Below are positions 49,901 through 57,768 of a stretch of 64,000 nucleotides of DNA, piece by piece. The DNA lies in the NCBI GenBank assembly GCA_016710935.1, contig JADJTY010000001.1:372001-436000 (forward strand). Reading direction: 5' to 3'. A program made the translations under genes and the position numbers. How positions within the stretch are numbered: position 1 is the first letter of the stretch; the number at the start of each line of letters is the position of its first letter. This stretch comes from Chitinophagaceae bacterium (GTDB lineage: Bacteria; Bacteroidota; Bacteroidia; Chitinophagales; Chitinophagaceae). The notes beneath the pieces were generated by a model. It was not told where the DNA came from, did not search any database, and saw only the letters and a list, made by a program, of their open reading frames with translations.

Positions 49901-50550
49901 TGATACTGGTACTCCAGTTTAACTCCATGAGTAAACCATTCATTGTATTAACAGAGATATTCTTTTCTATAATTGGTGTTTTGCTGGGCTATGCATTAAC
50001 GGGTATGACCATTGCAACCATCATGTTGCTGGTTGGTATCATTGGCCTGGCTGGTATTGTAATTAAAAACGGTATCCTGTTGATTGAGTTTACAGATGAA
50101 TTACGCACCAGGGGTGTTAAAACAAGAGAAGCGGCCATACAGGGTGGTAAGATCCGTATCATTCCGGTTTTATTAACTGCATTGGCAACCATGTTGGGCT
50201 TGCTACCGCTTGCTGTAGGTTTTAATATTGATTTTGAATCTTTATTCAAGCATCTTAACCCGCATATTTTCTTTGGTGGCGATAGTGTAGTTTTCTGGGG
50301 TCCGCTAAGCTGGACAATAATTTTCGGATTGATATTCGCCTTCTTCCTTACTTTGATCATGGTGCCCAGTATGTACCTTATTGCCGAAAGGTTGCGCAGG
50401 CCTATGGAAAAATTCTACGGAACAAGATATATAGCCATACTTGGGTTTACAGGCCCGCTTTTTTTCCTGTTTGTAGGTATTATGTACCTGGTGAGAAGAA
50501 TACAGGGTAAAAAAGTATGGAACGGTAAATTAAAGGAAAAAGCAACTTAG
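46981..50550 (+). CDS. RND efflux permease 2, unusually long
   Basis: 1189 residues with the AcrB-type layout. NRTAIYIIAIIVSIYGLMTF is the first helix, GLGIIVDDAIVVIENTHR is near TM4, and GIIGLAGIVIKNGILLIEF is the C-terminal repeat. It exceeds a typical 1020-1060 by about 130. The extra length is in an added hydrophobic region around 520-580 (KKPFFWVAIIFGGLLHLSGW) and in extra helices near the end (FTGPLFFLFVGIMYLV). It exports unknown substrates together with TolC-2 and adaptor 2. Confidence 0.88.
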   Translation: MNLIEGIGKKFKEFGPTSWSINNRTAIYIIAIIVSIYGLMTFNRLPKEQFPDIVVPTISVTTVYVGNSPKDIENLVTRPLEKQMKGISGAKVRKITSTSQTDFSLIVVEFDTDVKTEIAKVKVKDAIDKAKTDLPNDLTAQPDAQEFAFSEMPIMFVNVSGDYDGIKLKEYADKMQDKFEELSEITRAEIVGAPEREIQVNVDPYKMQAARVSFMDIENAISRENRDITGGLIEVGNMRRTIKIKGQFTNALNLQEIVVRSSARGASVYLRDIAEIKDTIKEKDSYARLDGKNVITINIIKRAGENLISAAGKIKDIVIKMQDDDVLPKDLKVVITGDQSKATATSFNELINTIIIGFVLVLLVLMFFMGVTNAFFVALSVPLSVFVAFMFLPIGDAIIGTPVTLNFIVLFALLFGLGIIVDDAIVVIENTHRIYNNGKVPIVRSAKEAAGEIFIPVLAGTATTLAPFFPLLFWKGIIGKFMIYLPTMLILTLAASLIVAFIFNPVFAVSFMKPEGREFEEPKRTIFKKPFFWVAIIFGGLLHLSGWHGTANFLWFMVILSILNRYVFNDIIHYFQNKVLPGLMRRYETLLRWVLKGTRPVWMLVSLFVLFPVAAGLLFLSVSAGRTKSTFFPSGDPNFVYVYLKMPIGTDVKTTDSVTRFLEKKVYKVLEAEKPGTEGSIVESIITNVANSANNPRSNNRSVQSNLGRIQVSFVEFEKRHGKKTKPYMDEIRKQMVGVPGASIEVAKEDGGPPTDPPVNIEVIGDSYEEIAKVASSLSNYLDTNQVYGIENLRMDVDLNSPVITVNVDREKAMMEGLSTGQIGMEIRTAVFGKEVSKLKEGEDEYKIQLRYSDLQRSNITDIMNMRITFMDMNTMMVKSIPVSAVATIDYTNTSGAIARKNVKRTIQLQSNVLDPTMTGAINEQLADKIADFKSKTRIPADVTIKQTGQGEQEAETNSFLVNAFLIAMGLIFLILVLQFNSMSKPFIVLTEIFFSIIGVLLGYALTGMTIATIMLLVGIIGLAGIVIKNGILLIEFTDELRTRGVKTREAAIQGGKIRIIPVLLTALATMLGLLPLAVGFNIDFESLFKHLNPHIFFGGDSVVFWGPLSWTIIFGLIFAFFLTLIMVPSMYLIAERLRRPMEKFYGTRYIAILGFTGPLFFLFVGIMYLVRRIQGKKVWNGKLKEKAT

Positions 50551-50570
50551 CCAAAGTTTTAAACTTTGGC
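50550..50570. repeat. 21-bp palindrome, copy 1
   Basis: GCCAAAGTTT-T-AAACTTTGGC, a perfect 10-bp stem starting at the end of the RND permease gene. An identical 21-mer occurs at 52892-52912. Confidence 0.85.
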
Positions 50571-50586
50571 GAAGTTTATAATTGAA

Positions 50587-50617
50587 AATGCCGCTCATTT
50601 TTTGGGCGGCATTTTTT
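50587..50617 (+). terminator. Rho-independent terminator after RND permease 2
   Basis: AATGCCGC (50587-50594), loop and GCGGCATT (50606-50613), then T4. Confidence 0.85.
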
Positions 50618-50683
50618 CCTTTCATCATAATTTTATGTTTTCTTTTTTTTAATTGATATTACCTTCACAAAAAAAATATAGCC

Positions 50684-51475
50684 ATGCGAACAAACCATGA
50701 AATTGATTACAGAATTTACGGGGAAGAACTTCAGTTTGTAGAAATTGAACTGGACCCCGGCGAAACAGCCATTGCAGAAAGCGGTGCCTTTATGATGATG
50801 GACAACGGCATTGAAATGGAAACCATATTTGGTGATGGAAGCCAGCAACAGGGCGGCGGATTTTTAGGTAAACTAATGAGTGCCGGCAAGCGCCTTATCA
50901 CCGGCGAAAGTTTATTTATGACGGCATTTACCAATAACGGGCAAGGTAAGAAAAAGGTAAGCTTTGCATCTCCGTACACCGGTAAGATCATTAAGTTTGA
51001 TTTAAAAGAACTGGGGGGTAAGATCATTGCACAAAAAGATGCATTCCTTTGCTCTGCCAAGGGGGTTAGCATCGGCATTGAATTTCAAAGAAGATTGGGT
51101 ACCGGAATTTTTGGAGGCGAAGGTTTTATTATGCAAAAACTGGAAGGCGATGGACTGGCTTTTGCACATGCGGGCGGCTTTGTGGTTGAACGCCAATTGC
51201 AACCAGGCGAAGTTTTAAAAGTGGATACCGGTTGTGTGGTGGCTTACACACCCAATGTTGATTTTGATATCGAAATGGTGAAGGGAATCAAGAATTTTAT
51301 GTTTGGCGGCGAGGGGTTATTCTTTGCAAAACTTACCGGTCCCGGCCATGTGTGGCTGCAAAGTTTACCAATCAGCCGTTTAGCGGGCCGCATTATGCAG
51401 TATGGCACTTACAAGCGTAAAGAAGAAGGCGGCGTTTTAGGCGGGCTGGGTAATTTGCTGGATGGAAGGGAGTAA
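50684..51475 (+). CDS. AIM24/TIGR00266 family protein
   Basis: 263 residues. EIELDPGETAIAESGAFMMMD at the start, a Gly/Gln-rich loop (DGSQQQGGGFLGKLMSAGKR), FVVERQLQPGEVLKVDTGCVVA and FFAKLTGPGHVWLQSLP are typical of the AIM24 (TIGR00266) tryptophan-RNA-binding-attenuator-like beta fold. Function is unknown. It is monocistronic with its own terminator. Confidence 0.9.
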   Translation: MRTNHEIDYRIYGEELQFVEIELDPGETAIAESGAFMMMDNGIEMETIFGDGSQQQGGGFLGKLMSAGKRLITGESLFMTAFTNNGQGKKKVSFASPYTGKIIKFDLKELGGKIIAQKDAFLCSAKGVSIGIEFQRRLGTGIFGGEGFIMQKLEGDGLAFAHAGGFVVERQLQPGEVLKVDTGCVVAYTPNVDFDIEMVKGIKNFMFGGEGLFFAKLTGPGHVWLQSLPISRLAGRIMQYGTYKRKEEGGVLGGLGNLLDGRE

Positions 51476-51498
51476 CCATTAAATCAATTAAAATATAC

Positions 51499-51526
51499 AG
51501 TCAGGCCAATGGCCTGACTTTTTTTA
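51499..51526 (+). terminator. Rho-independent terminator
   Basis: AGTCAGGCC (51499-51507), AAT, GGCCTGACT (51511-51519), then T7. Confidence 0.92.
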
Positions 51527-51557
51527 TAAAAATAAATTTGGTGATTACATTTCATTA

Positions 51558-51573
51558 ATCGTATATTTGCGAT
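51558..51573 (+). promoter_or_regulatory. arsR promoter with overlapping palindromic operator
   Basis: ATCG-TATATTTG-CGAT: a perfect -7 box TATATTTG (51562-51569) is framed by the inverted repeat ATCG/CGAT, 13 bp before the arsR start codon. An ArsR dimer here would cover the promoter. Confidence 0.7.
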
Positions 51574-51586
51574 ATAAAATAAAACA

Positions 51587-51922
51587 ATGGCCATTCACAA
51601 AAAAGAAGCATTTACACAAAAAGAGCAGGAACTGGCGGAATTTGCCAAAGCACTGGCTCATCCGGCACGTATTGCCATTTTAAAATTGCTGGCGCAAAGG
51701 AATGCATGCATATGTGGTGAGATAGTGGATGTGTTACCGCTTTCGCAATCTACCGTATCGCAGCATTTAAAAGAACTGAAAAATGCCGGTTTGATCGATG
51801 GCAGTATAGATGGCCCACGCAGCTGCTATTGCATTAACTGGAAAGCCTTTGAAAAATTCATGGGCGAATTCAGTTTCTTGTTTAATAAACTGAAAATACA
51901 GCAGGAAAAAGCCTGTTGCTGA
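51587..51922 (+). CDS. arsR: ArsR family metalloregulator
   Basis: 111 residues. LAHPARIAILKLLAQRNACICGEIVDVLPLSQSTVSQHLKELKNAGLI is the winged helix of ArsR, with the metal-site-like ACICGE cysteines (about residues 43 and 45). It represses the arsR-arsM-arsC unit until arsenite binds. A C-terminal CC pair may also take part. Confidence 0.9.
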   Translation: MAIHKKEAFTQKEQELAEFAKALAHPARIAILKLLAQRNACICGEIVDVLPLSQSTVSQHLKELKNAGLIDGSIDGPRSCYCINWKAFEKFMGEFSFLFNKLKIQQEKACC

Positions 51923-51954
51923 AAAATATCATAAACCATAAAAAAAGTAAAGCC

Positions 51955-52881
51955 ATGAACAACGAAAAAAAAACTTCAACCTTATTTTCCTCCTCCCTTG
52001 GAGGTTCCCAGACGGGAACGAACGAAGTTCAGGAGGAGGCCATTAAAGACCTGGTAAAAGAAAAGTATGCTGCTATTGCAGAACAAAGCCACACCCAAAA
52101 TGCAACTTCCTGCTGCGGAGCCACCTCCAGTTGTGGCGGGGATGAAGTGTATAACATCATGAGTGATGATTATACAAAAATGGAAGGCTATAACCCGGAT
52201 GCCGATCTGGGATTGGGCTGCGGATTGCCAACCGAATTTGCTAAAATTAAAGCCGGCGATACGGTTATCGATTTAGGCAGCGGCGCCGGTAACGATGCGT
52301 TTATTGCACGTAAAATTGTAGGCGAAAACGGCAAGGTTTTAGGTATTGATTTTACAGAGGCCATGATAGCCAAAGCAAGAACCAATGCCGAAAAACTGAG
52401 TTTTAATAATGTAGAATTCAGGCTGGGTGATATTGACGATATGCCTGTTACCAGTAATTATGCCGATGTAATTGTGAGTAACTGTGTACTGAATCTGGTA
52501 CCCAACAAACACAAAGTGATCAGCGAAATTTTCAGAGTATTAAAACCCGGTGCACATTTTTCTATTTCAGATATTGTTTTGGAAGGAGCACTTCCTGCAA
52601 AATGGAAAGAAGTAGCAGAGCTTTACGCAGGTTGTGTAAGCGGAGCCATACAAAAACAGGTTTACCTGGAAATGATTGAAACTGCCGGATTTAAAAATGT
52701 TGTACTGCAAAAAGAAAAGGAGATTATCATTCCGGATAATATTTTACAAAATTATTTAACAGAAGCTGAAATTGCTGATTACAAAAAAGGCAACACCAAA
52801 ATAACCAGCATCACCGTGTATGCCGAAAAGCCGGCTAAAGACGACAGGAATTGTTGCGAACCGGGAAGCGGATGCTGCTAA
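51955..52881 (+). CDS. arsM: Arsenite S-adenosylmethionine methyltransferase
   Basis: 308 residues from ATG 51955. DLGSGAGNDAFIARKI is the SAM motif, SNCVLNLVPNK and YAGCVSGA carry the conserved arsenic-binding cysteines, and the chain ends in a Cys-rich CCEPGSGCC tail. It methylates arsenite. Codons from about 12 to 28 are an in-frame palindromic insertion (see the repeat at 51989-52039). The gene follows arsR closely and is followed by arsC. Confidence 0.92.
   Translation: MNNEKKTSTLFSSSLGGSQTGTNEVQEEAIKDLVKEKYAAIAEQSHTQNATSCCGATSSCGGDEVYNIMSDDYTKMEGYNPDADLGLGCGLPTEFAKIKAGDTVIDLGSGAGNDAFIARKIVGENGKVLGIDFTEAMIAKARTNAEKLSFNNVEFRLGDIDDMPVTSNYADVIVSNCVLNLVPNKHKVISEIFRVLKPGAHFSISDIVLEGALPAKWKEVAELYAGCVSGAIQKQVYLEMIETAGFKNVVLQKEKEIIIPDNILQNYLTEAEIADYKKGNTKITSITVYAEKPAKDDRNCCEPGSGCC
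51989..52039. repeat. 51-bp palindromic repeat inserted in frame in arsM
   Basis: CCTCCTCC (51989-51996) pairs with GGAGGAGG (52032-52039), and GTTCCC (52004-52009) with GGGAAC (52014-52019). The element is exactly 17 codons, so the arsM frame is kept. Without it the N-terminus would read directly into AIKDLVKEKY, as in ordinary ArsM. Confidence 0.7.
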
Positions 52882-52887
52882 TCACAA

Positions 52888-52920
52888 CTATGCCAAAGTT
52901 TTAAACTTTGGCATAGCTTT
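52888..52920 (+). terminator. Palindromic terminator (21-mer copy 2)
   Basis: CTATGCCAAAGTTT and AAACTTTGGCATAG form a perfect 14-bp stem around one T, followed by T residues. The central 21-mer is identical to the one at 50550-50570. Confidence 0.75.
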
Positions 52921-52934
52921 TTAAAAATTGAAAC

Positions 52935-53330
52935 ATGAAAAAGAAATTACTTTTCGTTTGTATCGAAAACAGCAATCGCTCACAAATGAGCCAGGCTTTT
53001 GCTAAAATACTGGGTGGCAAGGATGTGGAAGCCTATAGCGCCGGCAGCAAACCCAGCGGTATTGTCAACCCCAAAGCCATTGCCGCAATGAAAGAACTGG
53101 GCTATGATTTAAGTGAACACGATAGTAAAAGTCTTGATGAGGTAAAAGCATTTGCCCCATTTGATGCGGTGGTAACCATGGGCTGCGGCGATGCCTGTCC
53201 CTGGATGCCTGCCAAAAAGTTTATTGACTGGCAGATACCCGACCCAAAAAATATGGAACCTGCCGCATTTAATGAAGTGCGGGATCTGATCAAAAGCAAA
53301 GTAGCAGACCTGATCGCTGGTATACAATAA
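52935..53330 (+). CDS. arsC: Thioredoxin-dependent arsenate reductase (LMW phosphatase fold)
   Basis: 131 residues. CIENSNRSQMSQAF is the CX5R active loop starting at Cys9, GCGDACPWMP carries the two further redox cysteines, and DWQIPDPKN closes the fold. It reduces arsenate to arsenite for ArsM, using thioredoxin (one is encoded at 26956). It is followed by a bidirectional terminator. Confidence 0.92.
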   Translation: MKKKLLFVCIENSNRSQMSQAFAKILGGKDVEAYSAGSKPSGIVNPKAIAAMKELGYDLSEHDSKSLDEVKAFAPFDAVVTMGCGDACPWMPAKKFIDWQIPDPKNMEPAAFNEVRDLIKSKVADLIAGIQ

Positions 53331-53332
53331 AA

Positions 53333-53364
53333 AATCCCCCGAAATTTTTCGGGGGATCTTTTTG
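53333..53364. terminator. Bidirectional terminator between arsC and the minus-strand gene
   Basis: ATCCCCCGAAA (53334-53344) pairs with TTTCGGGGGAT (53347-53357). A-runs and T-runs flank both sides, serving the two convergent genes. Confidence 0.93.
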
Positions 53365-53374
53365 TTAATATTAT

Positions 53375-54139
53375 TTAATTTCTGCCAGACAATAATGATA
53401 GCAACCTTAAAATTTCAAGGTATAACCAAACGATCACCACAAGAAGGCCAAAGGCGCTGTACCATTCCATGTATTTGGGTGCACCCATTTCAGCGCCGGT
53501 CTCTATCATGTCAAAATTGAGAATCAGGTTCAACGCAGCCAAAGCCACTACAAAAATTGAAAAACCTATTCCTAAAGCGCTGCTTTCATGCAGGAACGGA
53601 ACAGATATTCCAAAGAAACTCAGGACAAAAGTGATCAGGTAAAAGAGCATTATTCCTGCAGTTGCAGTCATAACAATGGCTTTGAATTTTGCTGTTGCTT
53701 TTATTATTTTAAAAGTATACAGCAAATACATCGCAATACAGGTGCCAAACGTAAGACCTACTGCATTCATGATAATCCCAGGAGCCTGGTCAGCAAAAGC
53801 AAAACTATAATAGGCAGATATACCACCTACAAATAAGCCTTCCAGTAGAGCATAGGCAGGTGCCAGGTAAGGTGACCATTCTTTTTTAAACATTAAAACG
53901 ATCGCCACAACCAATCCACCAATTGCACCGGTTAATATCAATGGCATTACATTCCCTCCTTCAGCAAATTCTTTCCAGGAATAAAATGCTGTTCCCATTA
54001 CCATCAAGAATAAAAATCCGAATTTATTCATGGTCCCTCTAACCGTCATCGCATTTTCATGACTGACTACATCATCCAATACAGTATCCTTAAATCTTTT
54101 TTCTGTAAGAACAGGGTTACTACTTTTAAAAATTGCCAT
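53375..54139 (-). CDS. Bax inhibitor-1/YccA family membrane protein
   Basis: 254 residues with seven helices. MTVRGTMNKFGFLFLMVMG, YALLEGLFVGGISAYYSF and the closing EWYSAFGLLVVIVWLYLEILRLLSLL are typical of the Bax-inhibitor-1-like YccA group. It may regulate calcium or membrane stress; no specific role is given by context. Confidence 0.9.
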   Translation of the reverse strand: MAIFKSSNPVLTEKRFKDTVLDDVVSHENAMTVRGTMNKFGFLFLMVMGTAFYSWKEFAEGGNVMPLILTGAIGGLVVAIVLMFKKEWSPYLAPAYALLEGLFVGGISAYYSFAFADQAPGIIMNAVGLTFGTCIAMYLLYTFKIIKATAKFKAIVMTATAGIMLFYLITFVLSFFGISVPFLHESSALGIGFSIFVVALAALNLILNFDMIETGAEMGAPKYMEWYSAFGLLVVIVWLYLEILRLLSLLSGRN

Positions 54140-54189
54140 AGTTTTGAAATTTAGAAATTAAAATTAAAGCTTTTCTTTAAACGAAAGCG

Positions 54190-55002
54190 TTAATTTTTTA
54201 AATGGGGATACCTGCTCACAAGCTCAAAATTGTACTCATTTTTGGCCTTTAATTTGATGATGAATTGTCTTAGTTCCATGGAATCTGCCGGGTCCTCGTA
54301 CACCTGGTCGTGTGCAAGCAGCACCAGGTGATCCGGGGTTTTTGTTTTGGCATATACAAACATGCTGTCAATTTGTAACATCATTTCTTCATTGGTATTT
54401 GTAAGTTTCAGCTTGTTATCGTAATGCCATTCAAGGTCCCAGCCGGCAATTGTATAACCATTGGCAAAAAGCGAATCTGCCGCTGCTTTTGATGTATTGA
54501 TATCCGTTTGGTTTATGAATTTGGTTCGCCATATATTACGGCCCGGTGTACGTATTATATTGGCAGATAATTGCAGGCTGTCTGCACAGCGTTTAAAATC
54601 GTTCACCACACTATCCGGAACCTGGTAAAATTTTGCAAACTTATTTTTAAAGGCATGGGTAAAACTGTGATTGGCAATTTCAATGTACTTGCAGTTAACC
54701 AGGCTGTCAAATATGGCAGTTTGGGCGGTGCTGCCATAAACATGTTCTCCTACAATAAATAAAGTAACCGGTATTTCTTCCTCCTGCACAATGTGCATCA
54801 TGTTCTTTGTCCCTTTGTTTGGGCCATCATCAAACGTAAGGTATATGGTTTTCTTTTTCTTTTTGGGAGCACCCGCATTGTTGAGTTTAACAACAGCAGT
54901 ATCTGGTTTTGAAAAATTAACCGTACTAACTGTAACATCTGTATCGGTTTCGGAATAATAGCAGGATGTAAATACAACGGTTGCTACCGTTGTTTTTGCC
55001 AT
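54190..55002 (-). CDS. Polysaccharide deacetylase-family lipoprotein
   Basis: About 270 residues from ATG 55002, which gives a short lipoprotein signal MAKTTVATVVFTSC; starts at 55023 or 55065 are also possible. The NodB domain shows YLTFDDGPNKGTKN, EIANHSFTHAF and RTPGRNIWR, with the usual Asp/His metal site. It would deacetylate a polysaccharide or peptidoglycan in the periplasm. No operon partner is seen. Confidence 0.8.
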   Translation of the reverse strand: MAKTTVATVVFTSCYYSETDTDVTVSTVNFSKPDTAVVKLNNAGAPKKKKKTIYLTFDDGPNKGTKNMMHIVQEEEIPVTLFIVGEHVYGSTAQTAIFDSLVNCKYIEIANHSFTHAFKNKFAKFYQVPDSVVNDFKRCADSLQLSANIIRTPGRNIWRTKFINQTDINTSKAAADSLFANGYTIAGWDLEWHYDNKLKLTNTNEEMMLQIDSMFVYAKTKTPDHLVLLAHDQVYEDPADSMELRQFIIKLKAKNEYNFELVSRYPHLKN

Positions 55003-55203
55003 TTGTGAAGTTACCAGTTCCATTAGCTTGTAAGGGAAGCAGGCATTGGCAGAGTCGGGGTCCATAAATGTTTGGGATAAATATTTTGAATTATGAAGAT
55101 AATAGTGCCGGTAACCCGTTTCAAAATTTCTGTTGTTAAATATTATATAAAGCACCAGCTGATTCTAAACCCCTGATTTAATCATTCAAAAAGCCAAGTT
55201 CCT

Positions 55204-55211
55204 TATATTTG
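55204..55211 (+). promoter_or_regulatory. -7 element of pheS, almost no leader
   Basis: TATATTTG is a perfect Bacteroidota -7 box. Its last base is 5 bp before the pheS ATG, so transcription should begin at or near the start codon. Confidence 0.65.
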
Positions 55212-55215
55212 CAGC

Positions 55216-56256
55216 ATGGAACAGTTGTTACAACAGATAGAAGTTTTAAAAGCAGCAATTGCAGCATTTAATGAGGGCGATGCCGAAACCTTTCGCATTA
55301 AATACCTGGGCACCAAGGGCCTGGTAAAAGCCATCATGGGAGAAATGAAAAATGTGGCAGCAGAAAATAAAAAGGAAGCCGGACAGCTTTTAAATGAGTT
55401 TAAATTATTTACTGAAGCAAAATACGAGGAGTTAAAGGGCACATCCAATAATGGTCAAGCAACAACAGCCAACGACATTGACCTTTCTTTACCGGCAGAT
55501 CCTTTACCGCTCGGCAGCCGTCACCCTATCAGCATTGTAAAAAATAAAATAATTGCTATTTTTCAAAGGCTTGGCTTTGCGGTTGCAGAAGGGCCCGAGA
55601 TCGAAGACGACTTTCATAATTTTACGGCATTAAATTTACACGAAAACCATCCTGCACGGGATATGCAGGATACGTTTTATATTTCTCAAAATCCCGATTG
55701 GCTTTTACGCACGCATACCAGCAGTGTGCAGGTACGTGAAATGCAGAAAGCCAGCATGCCGGGGCAGGGCAAATTACCCATCCGCATTATTTGTCCGGGT
55801 CGTGTGTATCGAAACGAAACCATCAGCGCAAGGGCGCATTGCTTTTTTCACCAGGTAGAAGGTTTGTACATTGCCGAAAATGTTTCCTTTGCAGATCTTA
55901 AACAAACACTGTATTTCTTTGTGCAGGAAATGTTTGGCAAAGAGGTGAAAGTGCGTTTTCGCCCAAGCTATTTTCCCTTTACCGAGCCTAGTGCCGAAAT
56001 GGACATCAGCTGCTTAATTTGTGGTGGCGAAGGTTGCAGCGTTTGTAAAAAAACAGGTTGGGTTGAAATTCTGGGCTGTGGTATGGTACATCCCAATGTA
56101 CTCGACAACTGCGGTATAGACAGTAACAAATACACCGGCTTTGCTTTTGGCATGGGCATAGAAAGAATTACCATGCTTAAATACCAGATAAAAGACCTCC
56201 GCTTATTCAGTGAAAACGATGCACGTTTTTTAAAGCAATTTACATCAGCTGTATAG
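55216..56256 (+). CDS. pheS: Phenylalanyl-tRNA synthetase alpha subunit
   Basis: 346 residues. An N-terminal coiled-coil helps tRNA binding (1-95). Motif 2 is in VYRNETISARAHCFFHQVEGLYI, and WVEILGCGMVHPNVL and FAFGMGIERITMLKY (motif 3) close the catalytic core. It charges tRNA-Phe together with PheT, which is not in this window. Cytoplasmic; normal length. Confidence 0.95.
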   Translation: MEQLLQQIEVLKAAIAAFNEGDAETFRIKYLGTKGLVKAIMGEMKNVAAENKKEAGQLLNEFKLFTEAKYEELKGTSNNGQATTANDIDLSLPADPLPLGSRHPISIVKNKIIAIFQRLGFAVAEGPEIEDDFHNFTALNLHENHPARDMQDTFYISQNPDWLLRTHTSSVQVREMQKASMPGQGKLPIRIICPGRVYRNETISARAHCFFHQVEGLYIAENVSFADLKQTLYFFVQEMFGKEVKVRFRPSYFPFTEPSAEMDISCLICGGEGCSVCKKTGWVEILGCGMVHPNVLDNCGIDSNKYTGFAFGMGIERITMLKYQIKDLRLFSENDARFLKQFTSAV

Positions 56257-56400
56257 ATATTACCTGCAGCATTATACTTCTTTACATACTACACAAATCA
56301 TAATTGTGTAAGTTCCTTCCGTAATTATACAACTCCTTTGGCATTATAATTGAAAAGAGGTAGGTATAATCATTATCCCATCAGCAATAAAAATAATTTT

Positions 56401-56895
56401 ATGAAACTGAAACCTGCGTTTTACAGTTTAATTACTGCCTTAACGATACTCGTTTTTTCTTCCTGTTCTGTTTCCAATGAAGCCAGAAGTATGAAAAAAA
56501 ATATTAACGGAAACTGGATATTGGAAACTGCAACAGTAGAAGGCATTACCGGTGTTTCAAAAACCAGGGTATTTAACGAAGCTGATCTTACCTGTTTTAT
56601 TGGCAGCGAATGGAATTTTATTTCCAATAACAGCATGGGTAGCTATACTATTGTTGATAATAATAAAAACTGTACCCCGGTAAAACGTTTTATCCGCTGG
56701 TCCATTTACGAACCAAAAGATGCTGCAAAGGAGTTTCAGTTTAAGAGACTGGACGACAATAAAAATGCAATGGACAATGGCGATGGTTACAGGTTAACTG
56801 TTATTGAGCATGGCGACAATTCTCTAAAACTTAGATCTGAAATAACGTTTAACGGCACGGCGGGTGCAATCATTTACAAATTTGTAAAAAAATAA
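56401..56895 (+). CDS. Lipocalin-like lipoprotein
   Basis: 164 residues. ATG 56401 begins a lipoprotein signal ending at Cys22 (VFSSCSVSN). The body has lipocalin-like strands (NINGNWILETATVEGI, SEWNFISNNSMGSYTI, YRLTVIEHGDNSLKLR). Anchored in the envelope. A ligand cannot be read. Confidence 0.75.
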   Translation: MKLKPAFYSLITALTILVFSSCSVSNEARSMKKNINGNWILETATVEGITGVSKTRVFNEADLTCFIGSEWNFISNNSMGSYTIVDNNKNCTPVKRFIRWSIYEPKDAAKEFQFKRLDDNKNAMDNGDGYRLTVIEHGDNSLKLRSEITFNGTAGAIIYKFVKK

Positions 56896-56917
56896 AATTC
56901 ACTAAAAATCCCATATA

Positions 56918-57637
56918 ATGAAAAAGATATTTGGTAATACAGGTTTAATACTGGCTGTAGTTATGTTGATGGCAAGTAGCTGCGAGACAGTTAAAAAAAC
57001 GAACAAGGCACAAAGAGGTGCAGCCGGGGGTGCTGTAATTGGTGGTGTAATTGGCGGTGTAATTGGAAATAATGTGGGCAAAGGAGGAAATACGGTGCTG
57101 GGAGCGATTATTGGCAGTGTTGTTGGCGGCGTTGCCGGTGGCATCATTGGTAATAAAATGGATAAGCAGGCAGAGAAAATTAAAAATGAAATTCCAGGTG
57201 CTGAAGTAGAAAGAGTTGGAGAAGGAATTGTTGTAACGTTCAGTGAGAAGAATCCGGACGGATCGAAAATGGGCGTTTATTTCGATTTTGACAAATCAGA
57301 AATTACTTCAAATTCTAAACTGGCATTGAACAAACTGATCCAGATATTTAAAGAATATCCCGAAACAAATTTATTGGTGGAAGGACATACCGATGATAAA
57401 GGAGCAGATGCATATAATCTTGCATTGTCTGAACGCAGAGCCATGGCAGTTGGTAATTATTTACAGGCGAATAATATTTCAGCATCCAGACTTACTATTA
57501 ACTGGTATGGAGAAACACAGCCTAAGGCTGAAAATACAAGCGATGCAAACCGTGCTGAAAACAGGCGTGTTGAATTTGTCATTACTGCAAATGAAAAAAT
57601 GAAAGAAGAAGCCCGCAAAGAAGCTGAGGGAAAATAA
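56918..57637 (+). CDS. OmpA family lipoprotein with glycine zipper
   Basis: 239 residues: lipoprotein signal to Cys22 (MASSCETV), a glycine-zipper segment (GAAGGAVIGGVIGGVIGNN and GAIIGSVVGGVAGGIIGN), then an OmpA C-terminal domain with VYFDFDKSEITSNS, VEGHTDDKGADAYN and LSERRAMAVGNYL. It would link the outer membrane to peptidoglycan. It starts 22 bp after the lipocalin-like gene. Confidence 0.92.
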   Translation: MKKIFGNTGLILAVVMLMASSCETVKKTNKAQRGAAGGAVIGGVIGGVIGNNVGKGGNTVLGAIIGSVVGGVAGGIIGNKMDKQAEKIKNEIPGAEVERVGEGIVVTFSEKNPDGSKMGVYFDFDKSEITSNSKLALNKLIQIFKEYPETNLLVEGHTDDKGADAYNLALSERRAMAVGNYLQANNISASRLTINWYGETQPKAENTSDANRAENRRVEFVITANEKMKEEARKEAEGK

Positions 57638-57659
57638 ATTAATTTAAATAATAAAGAAT

Positions 57660-57697
57660 GCATTGTTGTCCTTAACGGAACAGCAATGCTTTTTTTT
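57660..57697 (+). terminator. Rho-independent terminator
   Basis: GCATTGTTGTCC and GGAACAGCAATGC pair with one mismatch, followed by T8. Confidence 0.85.
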
Positions 57698-57768
57698 GCA
57701 GCCAAATGATACGATGCTTAAAGTAGCTGATATAATAATATCTTTACTTAAAACACGGTTATATATTT

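Noticed and set aside
51558..51573. A further GTAAC-type operator in front of arsR
   Set aside because: The palindrome there is ATCG/CGAT around the -7 box, a different layout and the usual position for ArsR autorepression.
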